The position numbers and the translations under genes were made by a program. The notes under the pieces are model-generated. The model ran no database searches. It was not told the origin of the DNA and saw nothing but the letters and a program-made list of their open reading frames with translations. This document shows, piece after piece, positions 52,190-60,159 of a DNA stretch of 64,000 nucleotides. Origin of the DNA: Elizabethkingia bruuniana (GTDB lineage Bacteria > Bacteroidota > Bacteroidia > Flavobacteriales > Weeksellaceae); the NCBI RefSeq assembly GCF_002024805.1, contig NZ_CP014337.1, positions 62,001 through 126,000 on the forward strand, in the 5' to 3' direction. Each line of letters starts with the position of its first letter. Positions within the stretch are counted from its first letter, which is position 1.

Positions 52190-53164
52190 ATGGGAATTTT
52201 CGATAAACGAATCAGTTACAAGCCTTTTGAGTACCCAGAGGTCTTACAATTTATAGAAGCGATTAACAAATCATTTTGGGTACATTCCGAGGTAGATTTT
52301 ACAGCAGACGTGCAGGATTTCCATTCACAATTGGAGCCTCATGAGAAACATGCGGTAAAAAATGCATTGTTGGCAATTGCACAAATTGAAGTATCGGTAA
52401 AGACTTTTTGGGGGAATTTATATAATCACTTGCCGAAGCCTGAATTAAATGGTTTAGGAGCTACTTTTGCAGAGTGTGAATTCCGTCACTCAGAAGCTTA
52501 TTCACGTTTATTGGAGGTATTAGGCTATAATGATGAGTTCATGAACGTAGTAGAAATTCCTGCAGTAAAGAAAAGAATCGATTTCCTTTCTAATGTGCTA
52601 AAGCATGCAAATTCTGCAACACCTAAAGAGTATGTTTCTTCTCTATTGTTGTTTAGTATTTTAATTGAAAACGTTTCATTATTCTCTCAGTTTGCCATTA
52701 TTCTTTCGTTTACAAGATTTAAAGGCTACATGAAAAATGTATCCAACATTATTGCATGGACATCTGTGGATGAGCAAATACATGCTAATGCCGGGATCTA
52801 TTTAATTAACAAAATCAGAGAAGAGCAACCTGAATTGCTTACAGATTCTGATATCGAAGATATTTATACATTAGTAGACCAGTCTGTAGAATTGGAAGCT
52901 GAAATCCTTGACTGGATATTCGAACTGGGTGAGCTAAGTAATTTCTCTAAAGAAGATTTACTGAACTTTATGAAGTACCGTGTAGATGACAGTTTGAAAA
53001 AAATCAACATGGCAACACGTTACAATGTTTCTCCAGAGCAGTATCGTCCAATGATGTGGTTTGAAGAAGAAGTGTTTGCTAATTCTATGGATGACTTCTT
53101 TGCAAAGAGACCGGTGGATTATACTAAACACGATAAGAGTATTACCGCAAACGATTTGTTTTAA
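52190..53164 (+). CDS. nrdB: Ribonucleotide reductase small subunit (class I, compact Bacteroidota type)
   Basis: 324 aa di-metal protein that makes the radical for dNTP synthesis. By eye the metal ligands are E67 (usual Asp replaced by Glu), E97, H100 in ECEFRHSEAY, E160, E195 and H198 in SVDEQIHANAG; Y104 sits four residues after H100, the place of the radical Tyr. The length and ligand spacing resemble NrdF-type R2 proteins. It is close in design to the Flavobacterium johnsoniae enzyme described as a dimanganese (class Id) type; that assignment is from memory. No nrdI gene is nearby. nrdA follows after a small gene. Confidence 0.93.
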   Translation: MGIFDKRISYKPFEYPEVLQFIEAINKSFWVHSEVDFTADVQDFHSQLEPHEKHAVKNALLAIAQIEVSVKTFWGNLYNHLPKPELNGLGATFAECEFRHSEAYSRLLEVLGYNDEFMNVVEIPAVKKRIDFLSNVLKHANSATPKEYVSSLLLFSILIENVSLFSQFAIILSFTRFKGYMKNVSNIIAWTSVDEQIHANAGIYLINKIREEQPELLTDSDIEDIYTLVDQSVELEAEILDWIFELGELSNFSKEDLLNFMKYRVDDSLKKINMATRYNVSPEQYRPMMWFEEEVFANSMDDFFAKRPVDYTKHDKSITANDLF

Positions 53165-53179
53165 TTAATCCGAGAAACT

Positions 53180-53467
53180 ATGATTAATGTATTGGTTAGC
53201 TATACAGTAAAGCCTGAATATGTTGAAGAAAATAAAACCAACATTAAAAAGTTTCTGGAGGATTTTAAACAACTTGATCAGTCTAAGTTTGAATATAAAG
53301 TTTATTTAAAGGAAGACGGAATAACATTTTTACATTATTCCAACTATGAAAACGAAGGAGTACAGCATGAAGTGCTGAATGTACCTTCCTTTAAAGAGTT
53401 CCAAAGGCTGAGAGATGAGAGCGGATTAAATGGCTCGCATCAGGTTAATTTTTTACAATCAATATAA
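53180..53467 (+). CDS. Small ABM-like protein between nrdB and nrdA
   Basis: 95 aa, a ferredoxin-like dimeric alpha+beta barrel type: INVLVSYTVKPEYVEENKTNIKKFLEDF, then FEYKVYLKEDGITFLHYSNYENEGVQHE. No Cys or His pair. It starts 15 bp after nrdB and ends 58 bp before nrdA, so it is in the operon. Function unknown; ABM-fold proteins bind small molecules or quinones, and a helper role in RNR activation or electron supply is conceivable but unproven. Confidence 0.8.
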   Translation: MINVLVSYTVKPEYVEENKTNIKKFLEDFKQLDQSKFEYKVYLKEDGITFLHYSNYENEGVQHEVLNVPSFKEFQRLRDESGLNGSHQVNFLQSI

Positions 53468-53525
53468 CAAAAACAGAATTTCGGCGGGGTTGTGATTAAC
53501 CGGAATTCGTAAAAATAAAAATATT

Positions 53526-55178
53526 ATGGAAGAACAAAACATATGGTGGCTGAATGAAGAGTCCGAGCAAATGCTGAACAGAGGATATTTGCTGAAAGGA
53601 GAAACTGTAAAAGGTGCCATCGAAAGAATTACAACTGCTGCGGCAAAAAGACTGTATAAGCCAGAATTGCAACCGGCTTTTGAAGAAATGATTACAAAAG
53701 GCTGGATAAGCTTTTCTTCTCCGGTATGGGCTAATATGGGAACGCAGAGAGGTTTGCCTATTTCATGTTTTAATGTTCATATTCCTGACAGTATAGAAGG
53801 TATCACTCACAAAATGGGAGAGGTTATTATGCAGACGAAGATTGGTGGAGGTACTTCAGGGTACTTTGGAGAACTTCGTAATCGTGGTACTGCAGTAACT
53901 GACAACGGAAAATCTTCCGGCGCAGTTTCTTTTATGAAGCTTTTCGATACAGCCATGGATGTAGTTTCTCAGGGTGGAGTTCGTCGTGGAGCTTTCGCTG
54001 CGTATCTTGATATAGACCATGGTGATATTGAAGAATTCCTTTCCATTAAAGATATAGGTAGTCCAATCCAGAACTTGTTTACCGGTGTTTGTGTACCAGA
54101 TTATTGGATGCAGGATATGATTGATGGAGACAATGAAAAGCGTAAAATCTGGGCGAGAGTATTAGAGAGTCGCCAACAGAAAGGATTACCATATATTTTC
54201 TTCAGTGATAACGTAAACAGAAATAAACCTCAGGTATATAAAGATTTAGGATTAACAGTTAATGCAAGTAACCTTTGCTCTGAAATTATGTTGCCTTCTT
54301 CTATGGAAGAATCATTTATTTGCTGTTTGTCTTCTATGAATCTTGAATTATATGATGAATGGAAAGATACAGATGCTGTAAAGCTTGCAATTTACTTCCT
54401 GGATGCTGTTTTATCTGAGTTTATTGATAAAACCGAGGGTAACTACTATCTACAGGGTGCAAGAAACTTTGCAATGCGTCACAGAGCTTTAGGTTTAGGT
54501 GTGTTAGGATACCACTCTTACTTGCAGAAGAACATGATTCCATTTGAAAGCTTCGAGGCTACTCAGTTCAATGCAAGAGCGTTTAGACATATTAAAGAGC
54601 AAGCGGAACAAGCTTCAAGAGAATTGGCTAATATTTATGGTGAGCCTGAATTGCTAAAAGGTTATGGTGTAAGAAATACAACCACTATGGCTATTGCTCC
54701 GACAACATCCAGTTCAGCAATTTTAGGACAAACATCTCCGGGAATTGAGCCATTTGCTTCTAACTATTATAAGGCAGGTCTTGCGAAAGGTAACTTTATG
54801 CGTAAGAACAAATATCTGGCAAAGTTACTGGGGGAAAAAGGTATTGATAATGAAGAAACATGGAGAACAATTATGTTAAACCATGGTTCTGTTCAGCATC
54901 TTGCGGAACTTACGGAGGAAGAAAAAGCGGTATTCAAGACCTTTAAAGAAATTTCCCCAATGGAGATTATTTCTCAGGCTGCACAAAGACAACAATATAT
55001 TGATCAGGCACAGTCACTTAATTTACAAATACCATCTACAATGCCTGTTAAGGATGTTAATTATCTTTATATAGAGGCATGGAAGAAAGGAGTAAAAACA
55101 TTATACTACCAGAGAAGTTCTTCAGTTTCTAAAGAATTAATGGTAAACTTTGTTTCTTGTTCTTCATGTGAAGCGTAA
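53526..55178 (+). CDS. nrdA: Ribonucleotide reductase large subunit, minimal (no ATP cone)
   Basis: 550 aa against 700-760 for usual NrdA/NrdE. Catalytic residues are visible: C81 in LPISCFNV (C225 in E. coli), NLCSEI with the thiyl-radical C251 and E253, C266/C267 in SFICCLSS (C462), LYYQRS near 528 (Tyr-Tyr radical relay), and the C-terminal thiol pair CSSCEA (C545, C548). There is no N-terminal ATP-cone: residues 1-80 go directly into the catalytic barrel, so activity control by dATP is likely absent or done differently. It forms the holoenzyme with NrdB upstream. Confidence 0.95.
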   Translation: MEEQNIWWLNEESEQMLNRGYLLKGETVKGAIERITTAAAKRLYKPELQPAFEEMITKGWISFSSPVWANMGTQRGLPISCFNVHIPDSIEGITHKMGEVIMQTKIGGGTSGYFGELRNRGTAVTDNGKSSGAVSFMKLFDTAMDVVSQGGVRRGAFAAYLDIDHGDIEEFLSIKDIGSPIQNLFTGVCVPDYWMQDMIDGDNEKRKIWARVLESRQQKGLPYIFFSDNVNRNKPQVYKDLGLTVNASNLCSEIMLPSSMEESFICCLSSMNLELYDEWKDTDAVKLAIYFLDAVLSEFIDKTEGNYYLQGARNFAMRHRALGLGVLGYHSYLQKNMIPFESFEATQFNARAFRHIKEQAEQASRELANIYGEPELLKGYGVRNTTTMAIAPTTSSSAILGQTSPGIEPFASNYYKAGLAKGNFMRKNKYLAKLLGEKGIDNEETWRTIMLNHGSVQHLAELTEEEKAVFKTFKEISPMEIISQAAQRQQYIDQAQSLNLQIPSTMPVKDVNYLYIEAWKKGVKTLYYQRSSSVSKELMVNFVSCSSCEA

Positions 55179-55202
55179 ATAAGCGTTTAGTTTAATTATA
55201 CT

Positions 55203-55236
55203 AAAAAAAGCACGGAAATTATTTCCGTGCTTTTTT
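55203..55236 (+). terminator. Terminator of the nrd operon
   Basis: Hairpin AAAAAAGCACGGAAA / TTTCCGTGCTTTTTT, 25 bp after the nrdA stop. Confidence 0.9.
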
Positions 55237-55574
55237 ATTTGATGTAGAAATAGATTTGTGAATTTTCTGTTTTTATCCTTTTAAAATGACTTATAAAATG
55301 AGGATTTGGTATGATGAATTATATCATGTCCAATATTGAAAAACTACATATCTATGTTTAAAATGCTTGTTGGCAGGGTGTTGCTTTATTTTTATTTTAA
55401 AAGGTTATTTTTATTAATTATTCATATATTTAAGTTATTGTGTTGTTGTATTGTTAAATTAATGGATTTTAAAATATGTTATTTATATTGCATTGTACTG
55501 CAATAGCTAATTAAATTGATTTGCAATTTTTAGAAAGTGATAATAATCACATTTTTATTTAGATAAGCTTTAAA

Positions 55575-55582
55575 TAAATTTG
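55575..55582 (+). promoter_or_regulatory. Orphan -7 box (TAAATTTG)
   Basis: Exact TAnnTTTG on the plus strand with no open reading frame on that strand downstream for over 4 kb, but with a two-hairpin element that ends in a T tract directly after it. Confidence 0.5.
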
Positions 55583-55587
55583 CAGTG

Positions 55588-55670
55588 TTAATTAGTTTTT
55601 CATATCAAGTTAGAGCATCCTTTATAGGATTGCTGTACTAAAGGCTTCCATTGGGAGCCTTTAGTATTTT
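55588..55670 (+). ncRNA. Candidate small RNA (about 83 nt) with terminator hairpin
   Basis: Predicted start about 55588 (6 nt after the -7 box). Hairpin 1 at 55614-55634 pairs AGCATCCT with AGGATTGCT (one bulge). Hairpin 2 at 55636-55666 pairs TACTAAAGGCTTCC with GGGAGCCTTTAGTA around ATT, followed by TTTT. It has no coding potential, and the gene on its 3' side is convergent with a separate terminator. The AT-rich rest of the 508-bp gap before it (55237-55574) shows nothing else. Confidence 0.5.
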
Positions 55671-55676
55671 ATAACT

Positions 55677-55710
55677 AAAAATCCCTACAACTATTTGTTG
55701 TAGGGATTTT
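55677..55710 (-). terminator. Terminator of the Oar-like receptor gene
   Basis: Hairpin ATCCCTACAAC / GTTGTAGGGAT with a five-base loop, T-rich on both sides, 35 bp after the receptor's stop on the minus strand. Confidence 0.85.
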
Positions 55711-55744
55711 CTCTGTAAAATAAAATGAAAAATTATTCTGAAAC

Positions 55745-58700
55745 CTAGAAGTTGTATCTGATTCCTAGTTGTCCCTGGAATCTGGATGCAAACTGATCTA
55801 TTGTATATGGGGTTCCAGGGGTTTTGAAGTTGTAGGTTGGGTCTCCGGCTTCCGGAACATTACCTGTAACATTACCTACTTTAGTTAAGCCTACACTTGC
55901 TGTAGAGTTGAATGTATTTGGTACGAAGTATACTTTACCCCAATCTTTGTTAAGTAAATTGGTAATATTCATAATGCTGAATGAGATCTGAATCGTATTT
56001 TTATTCTTATTGCTCAGTTTTATCTCGTCCATTATTCTAAAGTCAGCCTGAACATTCCAAGGTGTGAAGTCACCATTACGTTCAGTAAATTTACCTCTTC
56101 TGCTGCTTAGGTATTTGTTGCTGTTGATGAAGTTTTCATAATCGGATACCTGTTGTTGTACGCTTACTGTATTACCTGCTCCGTCTTTGTAGGAAACAAG
56201 GTATTTAGCAGCTTCTGCAGCATCTTTGAAGATATAAGCTAAACCAGCTGCTTGTCCTGTATTGGCAATGGTACTGTTAACAAATCCCCAAGAGAATGGG
56301 TTACCAGACTGTGCATTGAAGTAAACGTTAGCAGAAAGTCTGTTAGTCTCAGATAAATTGATGCCATAACCTAAATTAGCAACAATTCTGTTTTTGATAG
56401 CAAAGTTAGATGTTGCCAATGCTGGGTTGTTAGGTGTTAAAGATTGGTTCATCTGCCAGTTACTTTCCATTGAGTTTCTGATACCGTTGGTAATATCTTT
56501 AGCATCACCATAAGTATAGGCTGCGAAGAAATTGAAACCAAAGTTATATGATTTAGCCAACTGTACTGTCAGGTTATAACGGTATCCTTCTTTGGTATTG
56601 GACAGCATGTATGCATTAGAGAAGTTACTGTTGATGTTGGTTGTGTAAACCGGCATCTCATGATTGGTATCATAGCTGAAGTAAGTAACCTTGTCTGTTT
56701 TGTTTACCTGCTGGAACATTAGATCATATATTACTTTAGTATAGATACCTTCTAATGTCAGCTTATAGCCTGCAAGTGTATAATCTAAAGCAAGTGAACT
56801 TCTCCATACACGTGGCATTTTGAAATTATTGTCAATTAAGTCTACCTGAACTTTAGATGAGTTTTGCCATTTTGCGAAGTTTCCGCTTACTAAAGGGTCT
56901 CCATTTGTCGTTAGTTGAGCTGGTGTAGGTGGGTTGTAATCGTAGCTTCCAAATCCTACGCCATCATTGTAATATGCATATCCAAGCCATGCAAATGGAA
57001 TTCTTCCTACAAAAATCCCAGAACCTCCTCTTAATACAACAGATTTGTTTTCTGTAATATCTAAATTGAAACCAAGTCTTGGAGATAAAGTTGGTTTGCT
57101 AAGGTATTTGTTGGTAAGTTGGCTAAGCGGCGTATAGGTATAAGTATTGCCATAATTTGGATCGTTTGGAGAGGCGTTTACCAATGAACTTAATTGTGGC
57201 TTGTTTGGAAGGTCTGTATAGTCAACTCTGATACCAGGTGATAATCTCAGTCTTCCTAAATTGATTTCATCCTGAAGGTATAGAGAGAACATATTAACCT
57301 TGTAATGTGCATAAGGATTGTTGAATAGTGTTTCTCTGTTGTCACCATTAAAAGGATATGTTCCTCTTATTCTGGCAGGCTTTGATGCAAAGAAATCATC
57401 TAGATTTTTATAAGATATTCTTCCGTTTAATGCATTTACAAAACCATAATCGATATTGTATAATTCGTTATGGGTTCCTAATAAGAAATTGTGTATACCT
57501 GTTTTGTATGTTAAGTTATTCGTGATTTCGAAAGTTTTCTGTTTCATATTGAACACAGTTGCTTCTCTATCGTTTCCAAATAATATTGTTCCACCATTGT
57601 AAGATACTTCAACTTGAGGGAACATCTTGTTCTGAGAAGATGGATCTCTGTAATCATGGATAGATGAATATCCCACGATTAAGTTGTTGCTCCATTTGCT
57701 GTTGAAACGGCTTTTTAGTTCTAATGTTGTTGTTGATGCAGTATTTCTTTGTGTGAAATCTATGCTTGAAAAACGGAAGTTTGCTCCATCCCTTTCCAGG
57801 TTTGATGCTTGAGAGAATACAGTGTTGTTTTTGATGGAAAGGGAATGTTTGTCGTTTAATTTCCAGTCCAATTTTGTGAAAAGCTTTCCACTTTCAGAAA
57901 AGTTATTGTACTGATTGTAGCTTCCAATATCAAACCCATAACGATTTTGTACGTCTCTCGCTATTCTTGCTGCTGTAGCATTGTCGACTAAAGATCCGGG
58001 ATCACCCGCGTTATAAAAAACAGGATCCGTTCTTTTAGTGTATTCAAAGTTTGTGAATAAAAATACTTTGTCTTTTACAACAGGTAGCCCTATTCTTCCA
58101 CCGGCAATATAGTCTTCAAAAGAACTTGGCATTTTAGAATTGTCACCTACTCTGTTTTTACCAGTAATAGCTGCATTTCTTCCATAGAAATAAATAGATC
58201 CGTCAACATTGTTGCTTCCGCTTCGGGTTACAGCATTTATACTACCACCTAAGAAGTTTCCTAGTTTTACATCGTAAGGAGCGATATATACCTGTACATC
58301 CTGAATAGCGTCCAAGCTGATAGAATTGGAACGTGTACTGCTTCCAGGCATTCCGGAAGTTCCTGTCTGTCCTCCTAATGATGGGCTGAAGCCAATTGCA
58401 TCATTGTTTATAGATCCGTCTATGGTAACATTGTTGTAGCGGAAGTTGGTTCCGTTAAAAGAGTTGTTTGCACTCTGAGGAATTAATTTTGTAACATCCT
58501 GTATACCTCTGTTGATGTTTGGAAGTCCAGATATTTGAGACTGGCTAATTCCTACTCCGTATTTTACTGCTGTTTTTTTGTTAGCAGTCAGCTTTACTTC
58601 GTCAATTGTTTTTTCTTTAGAAGAATTTACTTCTACTACAGGTAAATCGTTGTTTCCTAATGAAAGCTGAAGGTTGCTGTTGGAGTAGATAAGATTAGAG

Positions 58701-58933
58701 CCTTCAGTGATCTCAATCTTGTACGGTCCACCAGGCTGGAGGTTGTCCAGGCTGTATATTCCTTTGTTGTTGCTTTTTGTTTCGAAAGTACTGTTAGTAG
58801 GTAAGTGAGTTACTCTTACTGTTACTTCCGAACCGGAACCTTTTAGTCTTCCAAGAATTTTGGAAGTAGTTTCCTGTGAGAATGCTATGCCAAAAGATAA
58901 AAGGGCAATAGCGCAAATAATTCTTTTCTTCAT
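55745..58933 (-). CDS. Oar-like TonB-dependent outer-membrane receptor
   Basis: 1062 aa. Signal peptide 1-19 (FSQ), carboxypeptidase-regulatory-like domain (about 22-110, GSEVTVRVTHLPTNST, NNKGIYSLDNLQPGGPY), plug domain (IQDVTKLIPQSANN, VQVYIAPYDVKLGNFLGGSINAVTRSGSN), and a large barrel ending in Phe. The IAPYDVKLGNFLGGSINAVTRSG block is typical of the Oar family, named for a Myxococcus envelope protein and common in Bacteroidota. The substrate is unknown. A -7 box is 23 nt before the ATG. Confidence 0.92.
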   Translation of the reverse strand: MKKRIICAIALLSFGIAFSQETTSKILGRLKGSGSEVTVRVTHLPTNSTFETKSNNKGIYSLDNLQPGGPYKIEITEGSNLIYSNSNLQLSLGNNDLPVVEVNSSKEKTIDEVKLTANKKTAVKYGVGISQSQISGLPNINRGIQDVTKLIPQSANNSFNGTNFRYNNVTIDGSINNDAIGFSPSLGGQTGTSGMPGSSTRSNSISLDAIQDVQVYIAPYDVKLGNFLGGSINAVTRSGSNNVDGSIYFYGRNAAITGKNRVGDNSKMPSSFEDYIAGGRIGLPVVKDKVFLFTNFEYTKRTDPVFYNAGDPGSLVDNATAARIARDVQNRYGFDIGSYNQYNNFSESGKLFTKLDWKLNDKHSLSIKNNTVFSQASNLERDGANFRFSSIDFTQRNTASTTTLELKSRFNSKWSNNLIVGYSSIHDYRDPSSQNKMFPQVEVSYNGGTILFGNDREATVFNMKQKTFEITNNLTYKTGIHNFLLGTHNELYNIDYGFVNALNGRISYKNLDDFFASKPARIRGTYPFNGDNRETLFNNPYAHYKVNMFSLYLQDEINLGRLRLSPGIRVDYTDLPNKPQLSSLVNASPNDPNYGNTYTYTPLSQLTNKYLSKPTLSPRLGFNLDITENKSVVLRGGSGIFVGRIPFAWLGYAYYNDGVGFGSYDYNPPTPAQLTTNGDPLVSGNFAKWQNSSKVQVDLIDNNFKMPRVWRSSLALDYTLAGYKLTLEGIYTKVIYDLMFQQVNKTDKVTYFSYDTNHEMPVYTTNINSNFSNAYMLSNTKEGYRYNLTVQLAKSYNFGFNFFAAYTYGDAKDITNGIRNSMESNWQMNQSLTPNNPALATSNFAIKNRIVANLGYGINLSETNRLSANVYFNAQSGNPFSWGFVNSTIANTGQAAGLAYIFKDAAEAAKYLVSYKDGAGNTVSVQQQVSDYENFINSNKYLSSRRGKFTERNGDFTPWNVQADFRIMDEIKLSNKNKNTIQISFSIMNITNLLNKDWGKVYFVPNTFNSTASVGLTKVGNVTGNVPEAGDPTYNFKTPGTPYTIDQFASRFQGQLGIRYNF

Positions 58934-58956
58934 ATCGAATAGTTCAAATTCTAGCG

Positions 58957-58964
58957 CAAAAATA
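58957..58964 (-). promoter_or_regulatory. -7 box (TATTTTTG) for the Oar-like receptor
   Basis: Exact TAnnTTTG on the minus strand, 23 nt upstream of the ATG at 58933. Confidence 0.55.
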
Positions 58965-59923
58965 AATGGCTGTATTAAAGAATTAGGAAACTGAAAATTA
59001 ACATTGTGTAAATGATAATTTAACTTTTTCTTAAAAAAAACTTAATGATTATGAAAACTGATAAATGAATAATGTTTGGTAATACATCCTGTATAGTAGT
59101 ATATAGCATAGTTATTAGTGATTTATTGATTTCGTAATTTAATTTTACGAATTGGTTAATGAAGTTATAAATATGATTTTTTGTATTGTATTTAATTATT
59201 ATTTAGCTATTATCTATTTGTTATTAAGTGTTTCGTTAGTTTTTTATTTGACTGTTTAATTATTTTAATATTCAATTTTTAAGTTCTTTTATTCTCTTGT
59301 TTTATCTTGAAAAGTGCCTATTTTAGGTGGTTTATGATTGTGTATTATTTAATAATATTTGTTTATATATATTGTTATTTATAAATATATCTATAATTAA
59401 TTATTAAATATTTAAAATAAATATTTTGCGTATTGTTTTTTTTATTAATTTTATTGAGAATTCAGTGTAATTACTTTATTAGTTAATAATATTTATAAAT
59501 AAGAATATATGTTTAATAATGTTTCATTATAGAAACGTCGTAATTTAGACTGCTTATGGGGGATACTATATTTTAAGATTTCTGAAAACTGTTTGACAAT
59601 TTCATATTATTTCTGTCAAACTTATAGAGTTAAAGAAAAAAATAACATACGTTTCGTGTATGTTTTGTTTCTGGTTTGATTTTTTACGCTGATGATTATG
59701 TTTCCGTGGTATATTTTATTGTCTTGGAGTCGGATAGTTATCAGGTCGAATTTTTAGAGGTTTATCCTATGCTGTTTTTATTGAATGCTTTAAAAAAAAA
59801 TTATTACATGGATGTTATTACTAACTGGTGAATGAGAGTGAAGATGATGAATAGCATCTTGTATAAGTGTTTTTATTTATTGCATATAATAATTGTCAAC
59901 ACCTTTTTACAAATAAATAATAA
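58965..59923. other. AT-rich non-coding region (about 960 bp) with several inverted repeats
   Basis: No open reading frame with coding character. It holds three perfect short inverted repeats: TTCGTAA-N7-TTACGAA at 59131-59151, GTTTGACA-N15-TGTCAAAC at 59591-59621, and AACATAC-N7-GTATGTT at 59644-59664 followed by TTGTTT, the last resembling a terminator. AT content is far above the neighbours. The downstream peptide and fimbrillin-like genes presumably have their promoter here, but no exact -7 box stands directly before 59924. Long AT-rich upstream zones are common before surface-structure genes. Confidence 0.6.
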
Positions 59924-60118
59924 ATGAAAGAAATGAATAATAATACTAAAAGAGAATACATTGCTCCTGAGCTAAATTGTGTTCTCATAGAAATTGAACA
60001 AGGAATTGCAGCTGGTTCAGCCACACTTAGAATCGGGGCTGCAGGGTCTGAAGATACACCTCAGGTAGATGACTGGAATAATGGCGGTTCATGGGGAAGT
60101 GGAGATTCTGATTTGTAA
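59924..60118 (+). CDS. Small 'GIAAGSAT' peptide upstream of fimbrillin-like gene
   Basis: 64 aa (or 61 from ATG 59933). Composition and order resemble a precursor: basic start MNNNTKREYIAPELN, amphipathic VLIEIEQGIAAGSATLRIG, then an acidic Gly/Trp/Ser/Asp-rich end (WNNGGSWGSGDSDL). From memory, small proteins with the Y-x-x-P-E...E-x-G-I-A-A-G-S pattern recur beside surface-protein genes in Bacteroidota; no function is established. No signal peptide. It is 41 bp before the fimbrillin-like gene, so co-transcribed. Confidence 0.75.
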   Translation: MKEMNNNTKREYIAPELNCVLIEIEQGIAAGSATLRIGAAGSEDTPQVDDWNNGGSWGSGDSDL

Positions 60119-60159
60119 AGTTTTAGAAGCTAAATTTTATTAATTAAAAATGAATTGAA

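Noticed and set aside
59131-59664. Invertible promoter (phase-variation) element in the AT-rich gap
   Set aside because: The inverted repeats seen are local with spacers of 7-15 bp; no distant matching pair or recombinase gene was found.
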